DNA of 64,000 nucleotides from Bacillota bacterium (GCA_029974635.1 JARKQY010000055.1:62001-126000); one strand, 5' to 3'; counted from the stretch's first letter, positions 33,712-43,083 are shown. Program-made: numbers and translations. Notes: generated by a model from the sequence alone, not told the origin.

Positions 33712-34565
33712 TCACATTTCTTTTTGTCGTGAAATATCCTTTACTGTCGCGTAGGGATGAGGATACCGGCCATTTTCCGCGGTGAAAGATTTGACTCCCG
33801 GAATGTCGCTGATCTGGACCGCCGCTTGGGGACAATAGTTCAGACAGGCGAAACACATATAACACAGCACACTTTTTTGCCAAACCGGCTTGTGCTCCAC
33901 CAGTTTGATTTTTTGGGATAGGCAGACTTTGGCGCATATTCCGCAATCATTGCACTTGGTATCGGTGTAAAAGTAATTAACCCCTCCGGTATGCTCCACC
34001 ACTGCCATACAGAAAAGGACCGTTTTTTCCAGGATGTAACCGATAAGCGGGTTTGAATGGCACCGGATGGTATAATCCAGGTCTTTTTCACGGCTGGCCA
34101 GTTTCCCGTTGATGGTCTCCTGAATGATATCCAATTTGCCCCAAGCACAACTTTTTCCAAAGAGGCGATATCGCTTTCAGAGGGAACCTGGTAATTTTCA
34201 TGCCGCGACTCGTTATTCCACATATTCAGGATAAAATGGGAGTCCAACTGTTTTTGCTTTTTCCGCAGCAAATAATCGATTTTTTCAAAACCTCGAAATA
34301 TTGAGCCATAACGGGTTGCGATGGCAAAGACGTATTCCGCCGATTTGATATCAAGTTTCGCGATAAACTTTTTTACGGCAATGGGAATCGTTAACGCGTG
34401 TACCGGAAACACAAAACCTATTGTATTTCCCTGGGTTCGAATTACTTTTTCCCGTAACAGGCCAACCATGGGGATGATGGTGGAGCCGGGGATTCTTTTT
34501 TGAAGCTGCCTGGCAATAAATAACGAGTTGCCGGTTCCCGAAAAGTAGTAAATTTGGATACTCAT
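33712..34565 (-). pseudogene. EFR1-type flavodoxin-ferredoxin protein, frameshifted
   Basis: The upstream part (starting MSIQIYYFSGTGNS) is a flavodoxin-like domain, and the downstream part (FYTDTKCNDCGICAKVC, CYMCFACLNYCPQAAV) holds two [4Fe-4S] motifs. They lie in different frames. Comparison with the intact paralogue at 34660-35478 places the break after LEKVVLG, at a CCCC run (34139-34142 on the plus strand); one extra base there would restore a ~284-residue protein. Either a true pseudogene or a homopolymer sequencing error. Confidence 0.8.
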
Positions 34566-34659
34566 TGATTGCCATCCTTTCGTTTGAGGGGTACCGAATT
34601 GTCCTTAATGAAAGTACGTTTATACCGGAAATAAGTGAATTGAAAGGTGTATGGCATGT

Positions 34660-35478
34660 TTATTTTTGACCCGCAATATCATCTTCCGTTATCTCCGGGT
34701 GAGAATACCGTCCGTTTTTCGCAGTATATTTTTTTAATAAAACGGATTGGCCGGGGCAATAATTAAAACAAGCGTAACAATAATAACATTTCAGTTCTTC
34801 CTGCCATACCGGTTTGCCGCCGGCCATTTTTATCTTTCGGGACGGGCAAACCTGTACGCAAATCCCACAACCGGTACACGTTGTATCGGTATAAAAATTA
34901 AGCTTAGCTTTTATATCTTTGGATAGCGATGAAATAAGGCGTTCCAAAAAAATACTTAAAAGATTAGCGACGTTCTTTGGCGGATATTTTTCTTTATTAC
35001 GAATTATTTTTGAAATAAAATCCAGCTTGTTTTGGACAACCGACTCCAACTCCATGACTTTTTCCGGGGTGATTTGATTGATCCAGCCTTGATCTCCGGG
35101 TCCCGGCTTAATACCGGTTGGAGAGTTGTTGGCCATATTCAGCATAAGAAACGAATCCAAATTTTTACCTTGTTTTTGCAACATTCTTTGGATATAAATA
35201 TTTGCCACACAAAAGGTACCTAGCCTGGTGGCTAATCCAAAAGTATATTCGGCGGATTTGCTATCAAGTTTTTCAAGAAATTTTCGCACCGGAACCGGAA
35301 CTGTGGCGATATGAATCGGAAACACCAGGCCCACTATTTCTCCATGGGTTTCGATTATATCCCGGTTTAAAAGACTCACAATCGGTATCAGCTTTATTTC
35401 CGGGATTCGTTTTTGTAGTTCCTTGGCCGCATGAAGAGAATTGCCGGTTCCGGAAAAATAATATACTTCGATGTTCAT
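34660..35478 (-). CDS. EFR1 family flavodoxin-ferredoxin fusion protein
   Basis: A 272-residue redox protein: an N-terminal flavodoxin fold (VYYFSGTGNSLHAAKEL as phosphate loop, VGLVFPIHIATVPVPV) and C-terminal paired [4Fe-4S] motifs (CTGCGICVQVCPSRKI and CYYCYACFNYCPGQSV). EFR1-type proteins are common in anaerobic Firmicutes and are presumed electron carriers or reductases; partners are unknown. It lies 15 nt after the flavodoxin gene and upstream of its frameshifted paralogue, so all three form one minus-strand operon. Confidence 0.85.
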   Translation of the reverse strand: MNIEVYYFSGTGNSLHAAKELQKRIPEIKLIPIVSLLNRDIIETHGEIVGLVFPIHIATVPVPVRKFLEKLDSKSAEYTFGLATRLGTFCVANIYIQRMLQKQGKNLDSFLMLNMANNSPTGIKPGPGDQGWINQITPEKVMELESVVQNKLDFISKIIRNKEKYPPKNVANLLSIFLERLISSLSKDIKAKLNFYTDTTCTGCGICVQVCPSRKIKMAGGKPVWQEELKCYYCYACFNYCPGQSVLLKKYTAKNGRYSHPEITEDDIAGQK

Positions 35479-35493
35479 TGTAAAATGCTCCTT

Positions 35494-35970
35494 CTAGAAT
35501 AATTTGTAAAATTCTTCAACTAAATTACTGATTTGCTGTTCCCGCTTTTTATTCATCCAGTTGACAATACCTGTTCCGCATACAGTTGCGTCTTTTGATT
35601 CACACAACCTTTTCATTTGGCCCATGGATTGGTTTCCGCCCATCCATGGATAAGGGAATGCCTGTGTGACCAGACAGGCGATCTGTTTATTCCGGAGGGC
35701 TGAGATTTGCTGTAGATAATAGGTCATTACCGGTGATAGGGAAAAGCCCTGTACCGGTGCGCCGAATATGAGCGCGTCATATTGTGCGGTGTCAGGTATT
35801 GTTTCAAGTCGGATGTTATTCAATCCCGGACTTCCCGGCCGCCATTCGCCGGTGATTTTTAACTGTTCCAAGCTAACCGAATGTCCTCCCGCGGTGAGTT
35901 TTTCCTGTAGTTTCAGGGCGACGGAGTTGGTGTTTCCGGTGTTGGAGTAGATGATAATACCAATTTTCAT
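35494..35970 (-). CDS. Flavodoxin family protein
   Basis: A 158-residue FMN-binding flavodoxin-like protein: IIIYSNTGNTNSVALKL is the phosphate-binding loop, YDALIFGAPVQGFSLSP the second FMN contact, and ACLVTQAFPYPWMGGN the third segment. It heads a redox operon with two EFR1 proteins. SD AAGGAGAAAA precedes ATG. An inverted repeat 27 nt upstream may be its operator or a leader hairpin. Confidence 0.82.
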   Translation of the reverse strand: MKIGIIIYSNTGNTNSVALKLQEKLTAGGHSVSLEQLKITGEWRPGSPGLNNIRLETIPDTAQYDALIFGAPVQGFSLSPVMTYYLQQISALRNKQIACLVTQAFPYPWMGGNQSMGQMKRLCESKDATVCGTGIVNWMNKKREQQISNLVEEFYKLF

Positions 35971-35996
35971 GTTTTTCTCCTTTTTATTTTAGCATG

Positions 35997-36047
35997 AATC
36001 CGGCAAGTAACTTTCAAAATTACTTGTAACCGCGGACTTGCCGGATT
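35997..36047. promoter_or_regulatory. Inverted repeat upstream of the flavodoxin operon
   Basis: A perfect 12-bp outer inverted repeat (35997-36008 with 36036-36047, AATCCGGCAAGT) overlaps an inner 7-bp one, CAAGTAA/TTACTTG (36004-36026). The two hairpins share bases and would compete, as in attenuators. No T run follows on the minus strand. An alternative is an operator for the LuxR-type regulator encoded next door. Confidence 0.55.
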
Positions 36048-36203
36048 ATGTAAAAACCCGATTCTGATTTTAGGGTAAATTAAATGCTGTTAAAAACCAA
36101 TAGGGATTTTATCCTATGAGTTGCCGCCGCTGAGTTTTCAGGGTTACACAAATTGTGTGGCGGTCGGGGACGATCTTTTTTAATTCCATGTTATATATAC
36201 ATT

Positions 36204-37142
36204 CTATATCTGATTTTCCTTAATCAAATTCAGCAATTCCAATTTATTACCGGCGCCGGTTTTTTGGTAGATGTTATAAATATGGTTATTGACGGTTTTA
36301 AAAGATCGGTCCAGTTTGGCGCTGATTTCTTTGATGGAAAGTCCGCTTAGTAACAGTGCGATGATCTCCGTTTCGCGGTCGGTGATACCGAATTTCCGGA
36401 CAAAAACTTCGCTGATTTCGATCCGTTCCATGATGGAAGGCGTTTTAATGAAGAAATACTTGGCGGCAAAAACAATACTGATGACATTTACGGAAAAGTA
36501 GAATAAATTGCGGGTCAGCATGATAATTTGCGGCTGCCGGTTAAAATTGACAATCAGGGCTTGAAGCGGCATATCGATAATAAATAACAACGCCAGAATT
36601 TTTAAAGCTTTTTTCAAATCCGGATTTCCGATTTTTTTTAGATTGAAGGCAATTTGCAGGCTGTAAAGAATAAAGGCGAGAAAAAGGAAGCCAAGGATGA
36701 CTCCAAAGCAGGAATTTAAAGCCGGTGGAATCATGATTTCATCCTTGCCGAAGTTGTAATAAGCAAATGTTAACGCTGAAAGCAATACAACAAAACAGGG
36801 AATCGCGAAGAAGATTTGGTTGATAAGGGCAAATGGTTTGTTAAGAATTCCAAGCGCAAAGCGGGAAAAAGAATAATTTATCAACAACAGAAATATCTCG
36901 AAAAGCAGGAAGGGAATGGTTTGCCATACGGAATGCAGGGTATATTGGCCCGCAAGAAAGCCGCCGGATAAATAGCTGTATACTGTGGTAAACCCCACTG
37001 TAAAAGTTGTGGTAAGAATGAATAAAGCATAATGCCGGATGGTTTTAATTTTATATTTTAAGTACAGCAAAAAACCTAACAAAGCCGTCATGATGCCGGA
37101 TAATAATGTCAATACATGAATTATGATATCGATATGCTTCAT
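36204..37142 (-). CDS. Membrane-bound LuxR-type transcriptional regulator
   Basis: A 312-residue protein with about seven predicted membrane helices over residues 1-225 and a C-terminal GerE/LuxR helix-turn-helix: TDRETEIIALLLSGLSIKEI followed by AKLDRSFKTVNNHIYNIYQK. It has no response-regulator receiver domain, so the membrane part probably senses the signal. It lies upstream of, and on the same strand as, the flavodoxin/EFR1 genes and is their likely regulator. Confidence 0.82.
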   Translation of the reverse strand: MKHIDIIIHVLTLLSGIMTALLGFLLYLKYKIKTIRHYALFILTTTFTVGFTTVYSYLSGGFLAGQYTLHSVWQTIPFLLFEIFLLLINYSFSRFALGILNKPFALINQIFFAIPCFVVLLSALTFAYYNFGKDEIMIPPALNSCFGVILGFLFLAFILYSLQIAFNLKKIGNPDLKKALKILALLFIIDMPLQALIVNFNRQPQIIMLTRNLFYFSVNVISIVFAAKYFFIKTPSIMERIEISEVFVRKFGITDRETEIIALLLSGLSIKEISAKLDRSFKTVNNHIYNIYQKTGAGNKLELLNLIKENQI

Positions 37143-37333
37143 ACCAGCCTCTTAAAATTTAAGATGTTCTAGAAAATCCATTTGGAGTCATCTTATTTTC
37201 ACAAAATTGATGTAGATAATGATTTTTATTATATTCGGCAATTTTGAAGAAATTCTTTCATTAATGGAAAAGTTGGGGAAATACGATAATGGTGAAGAAA
37301 GATTTTTAATCAAACGCCGCACAAGGAGAGTAA

Positions 37334-37691
37334 TTGGATTATCCTTCATCCAGGGTTGCCATGAAAGATTGCTTGAAGATTATTACTGATGACTTGGAGC
37401 AGCACCAAATATTTGTAGCGGAGAACGGATTCACAGGTTGTGGGTTTAGTCCATCTTCAGGTAAGGTATACCTTGATGCCCGACCCATATGTGGAGATTG
37501 TCGCTTTGGTAACTCGTAAGGGTATGAGAGGCCAAGGAATCGGAACCATTCTTTTAGCTGTAGCGGAGAAATGGGCTTTACACTTTAACATCTATCAGAT
37601 TCGATTATATTCAAATGCCATACGTGAGAATGCTCATCAATTCTATTATAAAAATATAAAAATGGTTATAAGAAGGGCAAAAACTCAGTGA
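37334..37691 (+). pseudogene. Decayed GNAT family N-acetyltransferase
   Basis: Two frames together resemble one GNAT acetyltransferase. The first (from 37334) gives LDYPSSRVAMKDCLKIITDD...IFVAENG. The second continues QVVGLVHLQVRYTL, RGQGIGTILLAVAEKWAL (acetyl-CoA loop) and YQIRLYSNAIRENAHQFYY. The shift lies near 37425-37433. The first ~20 residues of the domain and the normal end (YxKLGY) are also missing, so this is probably a real pseudogene. Confidence 0.75.
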
Positions 37692-37729
37692 TTTAAAGAA
37701 AGATTTCTTTAGAAGAAAAACAAATCTCA

Positions 37730-38185
37730 TCATCCGGATCCGGTTTTAAAGATTCCATACTTTTTGACAACTATGGCAGTGACAGTACCCATAATAATAA
37801 ACTCAAGGATCGCCATTAAATTGGAAAGTGGACTGTTTCTTCCCTGTAATTGAATATGTAACAACCGCATAAAAAAACCGATGGAAACCAGCCAGGCCAT
37901 AGCCCCGATCCCGATTCCTTTCAGCAGGTAGAAATCCTTTCCGGTTAGCCGCAATGAATACGCGACTATAATGCCAAAAATAGCCCCTAACGTAAAATGG
38001 GCTACATAACCTACCAGAAAACCAATGGGCGTATCAGTCAGGTGGTTGTTGAGAATAATACTGGCAGCCGTCTCCGAAACGGTGATGAATTTTAGACCAA
38101 GTAACCGGGCAAACCCGACAAATAAGGATAGAATAGCTGATGATATCAGTCCGGCAATGACGCCAATCGTATAGGTGTCTCGCAT
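37730..38185 (-). CDS. Four-helix membrane protein of unknown function
   Basis: A 151-residue hydrophobic protein with four transmembrane helices (IGVIAGLISSAILSLFVGFA, FLVGYVAHFTLGAIFGIIVA, IGIGAMAWLVSIGFFMRLL and AILEFIIMGTVTAIVV). It resembles YqhR-like/uncharacterised Clostridia membrane proteins, without known role. It lies downstream of the MerR gene on the same strand, after a 170-nt gap with short inverted segments. Confidence 0.65.
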   Translation of the reverse strand: MRDTYTIGVIAGLISSAILSLFVGFARLLGLKFITVSETAASIILNNHLTDTPIGFLVGYVAHFTLGAIFGIIVAYSLRLTGKDFYLLKGIGIGAMAWLVSIGFFMRLLHIQLQGRNSPLSNLMAILEFIIMGTVTAIVVKKYGIFKTGSG

Positions 38186-38358
38186 ATTTTGCTCTCCCTG
38201 GATAAAACTGAACTACACAGTAAATTATTCTCTCCAATAGAACTTTTTATTTATGAAATAATGCTTTTTTGGGCTGACATATCAAAAATACCAAAAATAC
38301 CATCCAAAACAATCTATTGAAAAGGACTCCGCCAACTGAGCCACGGAGTCCTCTTTGG

Positions 38359-39126
38359 CTACTTTTGCAAATTATCACAGTAAATGTGCATTGCTTCCCG
38401 GAGAAACTTGGCCAGTCCCGGTTTGACTTTATCGATATTGGCGGTGAAACGATCGTCATCCACATACAAATCCCCTAGGCCCCGGAATATCTCCAGAGTA
38501 CAGTTATAAAAATTATCGGTAATGTGCTGCCGCCATTGGGCAACGGCTTCCTGCACCTCGGGGTCGGATGGGCCCTTTTCCATAGAATCTGCAATTCTTT
38601 GATAAATTTCGTTTGATTTGGACATGATTCGGGACCAATCATCCTTGGTGTACTTTGCCGCCTTTTGCATACTTTCTTTGTAGGCGTCGGTATCGCCATA
38701 TTTTTGCCTGGTTTCCGCGGCGTATTTTGCTTGATGTTTTTCGATCTCCGACATATCAAAGACCTTGAACATTTCCTGGTTATTCATTTGAATACCTCCT
38801 TTTATTGACTTAATGGTTTCGTCCACGGAAGCGATGATCTTTTCAAGCCGCGCCTTCTTCTTTATCAAGAGCTCGCGGTGGGCCGTCAATGCCTGTTTGC
38901 GGTCAAATCCGGGATTATCGAGGATATTTTTGGCCTCTTGGAGACCAAATCCAAGTTCCTTAAAGAACAGGATCTGCTGTAACCGTTCCAGGTCCTTTTC
39001 GGTATAAAGCCTGTATCCGGCCGGGCTTACAGACTCCGGTTTCAGCAGCCCGATTTGATCATAATGATGCAGGGTGCGTACACTGACTCCGGCCATATCG
39101 GCAACTTCTTTTACCTTGTAATGCAA
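38359..39126 (-). CDS. MerR family regulator with TipAS drug-binding domain
   Basis: A 255-residue TipA/Mta-like activator. The N-terminal winged helix-turn-helix reads YKVKEVADMAGVSVRTLHHY, followed by LKPESVSPAGYRLY and a dimerisation coiled coil. The C-terminal TipAS domain (~residues 115-250; DWSRIMSKSNEIY, YDNL-type end) binds hydrophobic cyclic compounds in relatives. TTG 39126 is preferred because GGAGGTG ends 6 nt upstream; upstream ATG codons overlap the SD or the predicted transcript start. Its own promoter has a MerR-type dyad, suggesting autoregulation. Confidence 0.88.
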   Translation of the reverse strand: MHYKVKEVADMAGVSVRTLHHYDQIGLLKPESVSPAGYRLYTEKDLERLQQILFFKELGFGLQEAKNILDNPGFDRKQALTAHRELLIKKKARLEKIIASVDETIKSIKGGIQMNNQEMFKVFDMSEIEKHQAKYAAETRQKYGDTDAYKESMQKAAKYTKDDWSRIMSKSNEIYQRIADSMEKGPSDPEVQEAVAQWRQHITDNFYNCTLEIFRGLGDLYVDDDRFTANIDKVKPGLAKFLREAMHIYCDNLQK

Positions 39127-39146
39127 TCTCATCACCTCCATTTTTT

Positions 39147-39177
39147 ATGATAATCTATGACGTAACGTTATAGTCAA
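39147..39177 (-). promoter_or_regulatory. MerR-type promoter and operator
   Basis: On the minus strand TTGACT (39172-39177) and TATCAT (39147-39152) are separated by 19 nt, the over-long spacer typical of MerR-activated promoters. The spacer holds the dyad TGACTATAACGTTACGTCAT, like known MerR-family operators. Confidence 0.75.
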
Positions 39178-39186
39178 GCTAAATTT

Positions 39187-39290
39187 GATCAGGATTTATA
39201 GGATGATAAAATTTGCAGGATAAAAATACCGATAAAAATTTTTTTAATCCCCTAATCCAGTTAAGCCTGTCGAAAAAACCTTACGATATA
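39187..39290. repeat. Dispersed intergenic repeat R1, diverged copy
   Basis: CAGGATTTATAGGAT near 39190 and TTAATCCCCTAATCCAGTTA near 39245 match the two halves of R1 in the order of the copy at 10278-10390. The rest of 39127-39566 is AT-rich and has a strong AGGAGGTGA at 39483 without a gene behind it. Confidence 0.45.
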
Positions 39291-39566
39291 GCAATTTGCA
39301 GGACGGTTCCCAAAAATCCGTATATTTAGAACGTGATTTCATTGTTTGTACCATAAAATTCTGCACATCCGGTTCAAAAAATTGTTGAAGATCTTTGAAA
39401 AATATTTGATTCATTTTCAGGTAGTTAACAGATACGATCTAATAGTGTAGAAGCAATGATTGACGGTTTGCATTTTATTTTTAGGAGGTGATTTAAGTTC
39501 GATAATTTTGTGGTTTCCAGTTATCAAGTCATTTCTATATCTCAAAACATTTGAAGGGGGAAAAAA

Positions 39567-40520
39567 ATGAAACGCAACAACAGCATGCTTTTTGTATTGC
39601 TCATCGTTTCTTTATGCCTGATTTTAGCGGTTAATGTAGTTGGGGCTCCCAAGAAATACGTCATCGGGTTCTCCCAGATTGGCGCTGAGAGCGGCTGGCG
39701 TACTGCTGAAACCGAATCGGTTAAATCAACCGCCGCTGAACGCGGTATTGAACTGAAATTCGCGGATGCGCAACAAAAACAGGAGAACCAGATCAAGGCG
39801 CTTCGTTCGTTCATCGCCCAAAAGGTTGACGGAATCCTGCTGGCTCCGGTGGTTGAATCTGGCTGGGAGGAAGTACTGCAAGAGGCCAAGGATGCCAAGA
39901 TTCCCGTAGTATTGTTAGACCGTGGTATCAACGTGAAGGACGATTCGCTTTATGTATGCAAAATCACCTCCGACTTCATTTGGGAAGGCAAAGCCGCCGG
40001 TGAATGGCTGGCCAAGAAAATGAAGAGCAAGGCCAACATCGCCGAGTTGCAAGGTACCCCCGGCGCTTCCGCCGCTATCGAACGCAAGAAGGGTTTTGAA
40101 CAAGCCATTGCCAAGTTCAAAGGCATGAAGATCGTCAAATCCCAAACCGGAAACTTTACCCGCGCTGAAGGCAAACAGGTTATGGAAGCCTTCTTGAAAG
40201 CCGACAAAACCATCAACGCCGTATATGCTCACAATGATGATATGGCCCTTGGCGCCATCCAGGCTATTGAAGAAGCTGGTAAGAAACCTGGCAAGGACAT
40301 CATCATCATCTCCATCGACGGAGTCAAAGCCGCCTTTGAAGCCATGGTCGCCGGAAAACTCAACTGCACCGTGGAATGCAACCCGCTACTGGGGCCTATT
40401 GGTTTTGATACCCTTATCGGTGCCATCAACGGTAAAACTTATCCCAAATGGGTTGTCCAAAAAGACGGAGTCTTCTCTATGGAAACAGCCGCCAAAGTGT
40501 TGCCGACCCGTAAATATTAA
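39567..40520 (+). CDS. Sugar ABC transporter substrate-binding protein (YtfQ-like)
   Basis: A 317-residue extracytoplasmic binding protein (peripla_BP_4 fold). A hydrophobic signal (LFVLLIVSLCLILAVNVVGA) lacks a lipobox Cys. Mature domain landmarks are VIGFSQIGAESGWRTAET, ILLAPVVESGW, VVLLDRGI, AVYAHNDDMALGAIQA, IIISIDG and TVECNPLLGP, as in YtfQ, which binds galactofuranose in E. coli. It is the first gene of a four-gene importer operon, with SD AAGGGGG. Confidence 0.88.
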   Translation: MKRNNSMLFVLLIVSLCLILAVNVVGAPKKYVIGFSQIGAESGWRTAETESVKSTAAERGIELKFADAQQKQENQIKALRSFIAQKVDGILLAPVVESGWEEVLQEAKDAKIPVVLLDRGINVKDDSLYVCKITSDFIWEGKAAGEWLAKKMKSKANIAELQGTPGASAAIERKKGFEQAIAKFKGMKIVKSQTGNFTRAEGKQVMEAFLKADKTINAVYAHNDDMALGAIQAIEEAGKKPGKDIIIISIDGVKAAFEAMVAGKLNCTVECNPLLGPIGFDTLIGAINGKTYPKWVVQKDGVFSMETAAKVLPTRKY

Positions 40521-40549
40521 TCCAATTTCAGTTTAAAAAGAGGTTCATC

Positions 40550-42058
40550 ATGTCTGAAACCACTCCAATTCTTTCCGTAAGAGGAATCAGCAAGAGCTTT
40601 CCGGGAGTGAAAGCTCTTGCCGGAGTGGACTTCAACCTGTATCAGGGTGAAGTCCATGCGTTGATGGGTGAAAACGGGGCTGGAAAGTCAACCTTGATTA
40701 AACTATTGACCGGCGTCTATGAACGCGACCAGGGGCAAATTTTTTTAGAAGGCAAGGAGATCCGTCCTCACTCCCCCAATCATGCCCAAGAGATGGGTAT
40801 CAGCACGGTATATCAAGAAGTAAATTTAGTTCCCACTTTGTCGGTGGCGGAAAATATTTTTTTGGGCCGGCAACCGTTGCGATTTGGCGCTATCCAATGG
40901 CAAAAGATGAAAACGGGGGCGGAGGCAGCCTTGCAACGTCTCAATCTTAACTTGGATGTGAAGCAGCAATTATCGTCATATTCCATTGCCGTTCAACAAA
41001 TGGTGGCCATTGCCCGGGCTTTGGATATATCCGCTAAAATTTTGATTCTGGATGAACCCACCTCGAGCCTTGACAGCAACGAAGTAGCCCAGTTGTTTAA
41101 AGTGGTCCGCAAGTTAAAAAAAGACGGCCTGGGAATCATTTTTGTAACCCATTTCTTAGATCAAGTCTATGAGATCAGCGATCGGATAACCGTGCTTCGC
41201 AACGGCCAACTGGTTGGAGAATTTGAAACCGGCGCCTTGCCAAGGATCGAATTGATTAAGAAAATGATCGGCCGGGAGTTCGAAGCCTTTAATGCCCAGG
41301 ATGATAAACGGGAAAGTAGCGCCGAAATTGACAAAAAACAATTCATGAAGGTCGAGCGTTTGAGTAAAAAAGGCGCCGTCGTACCCTTTGATTTGAGCCT
41401 GCACATAGGAGAAGTATTGGGTTTAGCAGGCTTGCTTGGCTCAGGACGTACTGAAATCGCCCGTTTGTTATTTGGCATTGACAAAGCAGACCACGGGCGA
41501 ATATTCCTTGATAACCGGCAGGTTGCCTTTTTTTCACCACGCAAGGCAATTGCTTTCGGGTTCGGTTTTTGCCCGGAAGATCGGAAGACATCGGGAATCA
41601 TTGAGGAGCTTTCAGTCAAGGAAAATATTATCCTGGCGCTGCAGGCCAAAAAAGGATGGCTGCATACCATTTCCCGTAAAACTCAGGAAGAGATCGCCGC
41701 TACTTATATTCGTACCTTAAATATTGCCACTCCCAACGCGGATCAAAAAGTTAAGAACCTGAGCGGTGGTAATCAGCAAAAGGCAATAGTTGCCCGTTGG
41801 CTGGCATCCAACCCTCGTTTTTTGATATTGGATGAGCCGACTCGCGGGATCGATATCGGCGCTAAAGCGGAGATTCAAAAACTGATCCTTTCCTTGAGCA
41901 ACGAAGGAATGTCAATCCTGTTTATCTCCTCCGAACTAAATGAAGTGACGCGCTGTGCCCACCGGGTCGTAGTTTTAAGGGACCGGCGCAAAATAACGGA
42001 ATTAACCGCAGACCAAATTGACGAACAGGTGATCATGCATACCATTGCAGAAGGATAA
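40550..42058 (+). CDS. Sugar ABC transporter ATP-binding protein (YtfR-like, two ABC domains)
   Basis: A 502-residue tandem ATPase of the RbsA/MglA/YtfR class. Domain 1 has GENGAGKST and LILDEPTSSLD. Domain 2 has the degenerate Walker A GLLGSGRTE, signature LSGGNQQK and LILDEPTRGID; the asymmetry is normal for the class. It energises import through the two permeases encoded next, and its stop overlaps the next start by one base. Confidence 0.92.
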   Translation: MSETTPILSVRGISKSFPGVKALAGVDFNLYQGEVHALMGENGAGKSTLIKLLTGVYERDQGQIFLEGKEIRPHSPNHAQEMGISTVYQEVNLVPTLSVAENIFLGRQPLRFGAIQWQKMKTGAEAALQRLNLNLDVKQQLSSYSIAVQQMVAIARALDISAKILILDEPTSSLDSNEVAQLFKVVRKLKKDGLGIIFVTHFLDQVYEISDRITVLRNGQLVGEFETGALPRIELIKKMIGREFEAFNAQDDKRESSAEIDKKQFMKVERLSKKGAVVPFDLSLHIGEVLGLAGLLGSGRTEIARLLFGIDKADHGRIFLDNRQVAFFSPRKAIAFGFGFCPEDRKTSGIIEELSVKENIILALQAKKGWLHTISRKTQEEIAATYIRTLNIATPNADQKVKNLSGGNQQKAIVARWLASNPRFLILDEPTRGIDIGAKAEIQKLILSLSNEGMSILFISSELNEVTRCAHRVVVLRDRRKITELTADQIDEQVIMHTIAEG

Positions 42059-43083
42059 TGAAAATGTCAATAAATAAAACTAATCATACCATCAATAATC
42101 ATGGTTTTGTGACTCTAATCTGGCCGTTGATGGGCCTGGCGGCTATTTTGTTGTTCAATTTGTTTTTTACGCCAAATTTTTTTCATATCGAGATCAAGGA
42201 TAGCCATCTTTATGGCAGTTTAATTGATATACTCAATCGCGCCGCTCCGGTCATCTTAATTTCAATCGGAATGACATTGGTCATCGCTACTGCAGGAATT
42301 GATATTTCGGTGGGCTCGGTGATTGCCATATCCGGGGCTATAGCGGCGTCTTTAATTGCGAAAACCGGCGCCCCGTTATTGGTTGTGGTTACGGTTCCCT
42401 TGTTAATTTCAATGATATTGGGTGCCTGGAACGGTTTTTTGGTGTCCGCCATTGGGGTTCAACCCATTATTGCCTCATTGATTCTGATGGTGGCCGGAAG
42501 AGGCATTGCCCAATTGATTACCGACGGCCAGATTGTAACTTTTGAAAACAAAGCTTTCGAATATATCGGTAACGGATTTTTATTTGGAATACCATTTACG
42601 ATCACCATTATTGCATTGGTCTTCGGAGTTACCCAGACACTTACCCGCAAAACGGCCCTGGGCCTATTTATTGAATCAGTAGGCTGCAATCCGACTGCCA
42701 GCCGGTTTTCCGGAATCAGCGTCCGTTCCATCAAACAGGTAGTGTATATTTTTTCAGGATTCTGCGCCGGAGTAGCCGGGCTAATCGCCGCTGCGAATAT
42801 TAAGGGTGCTGATTCCAATAATGCCGGTGATGGATTGGAATTGGACGCCATTCTGGCCGTGGTTATCGGCGGCAACTCTTTGGATGGGGGTAAATTCTCC
42901 CTGACCGGATCTCTCATCGGAGCATTAATCATTCAGAGCCTTACCACCACCATCTTGACCCGGGGCGTACCGGTGGAAGTCACCCGGGTGGTGAAAGCTT
43001 TAGTAGTTGTGGCGGTTTTTCTGGCGCAATCCGAGACGTTCCGTAACAGCATCCGCGCCAAGTTCAGGAGGCGAACCCCATGA
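42058..43083 (+). CDS. Sugar ABC transporter permease (YtfT-like)
   Basis: A 341-residue multi-helix permease of the RbsC/YtfT family (BPD_transp_2), with about nine to ten hydrophobic segments and the family loop GIDISVGSVIAISGA, GQIVTF, and AVVIGGNSLDGGKFS. ATG 42058 overlaps the preceding TAA; ATG 42064 has better SD spacing and would remove two residues. It pairs with the next permease as a heterodimer. Confidence 0.88.
   Translation: MKMSINKTNHTINNHGFVTLIWPLMGLAAILLFNLFFTPNFFHIEIKDSHLYGSLIDILNRAAPVILISIGMTLVIATAGIDISVGSVIAISGAIAASLIAKTGAPLLVVVTVPLLISMILGAWNGFLVSAIGVQPIIASLILMVAGRGIAQLITDGQIVTFENKAFEYIGNGFLFGIPFTITIIALVFGVTQTLTRKTALGLFIESVGCNPTASRFSGISVRSIKQVVYIFSGFCAGVAGLIAAANIKGADSNNAGDGLELDAILAVVIGGNSLDGGKFSLTGSLIGALIIQSLTTTILTRGVPVEVTRVVKALVVVAVFLAQSETFRNSIRAKFRRRTP

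Noticed and set aside
39483..39545. Strong AGGAGGTGA before the YtfQ-like gene
   Set aside because: No start codon at a usable distance and only a few sense codons before a stop, so no gene is called.
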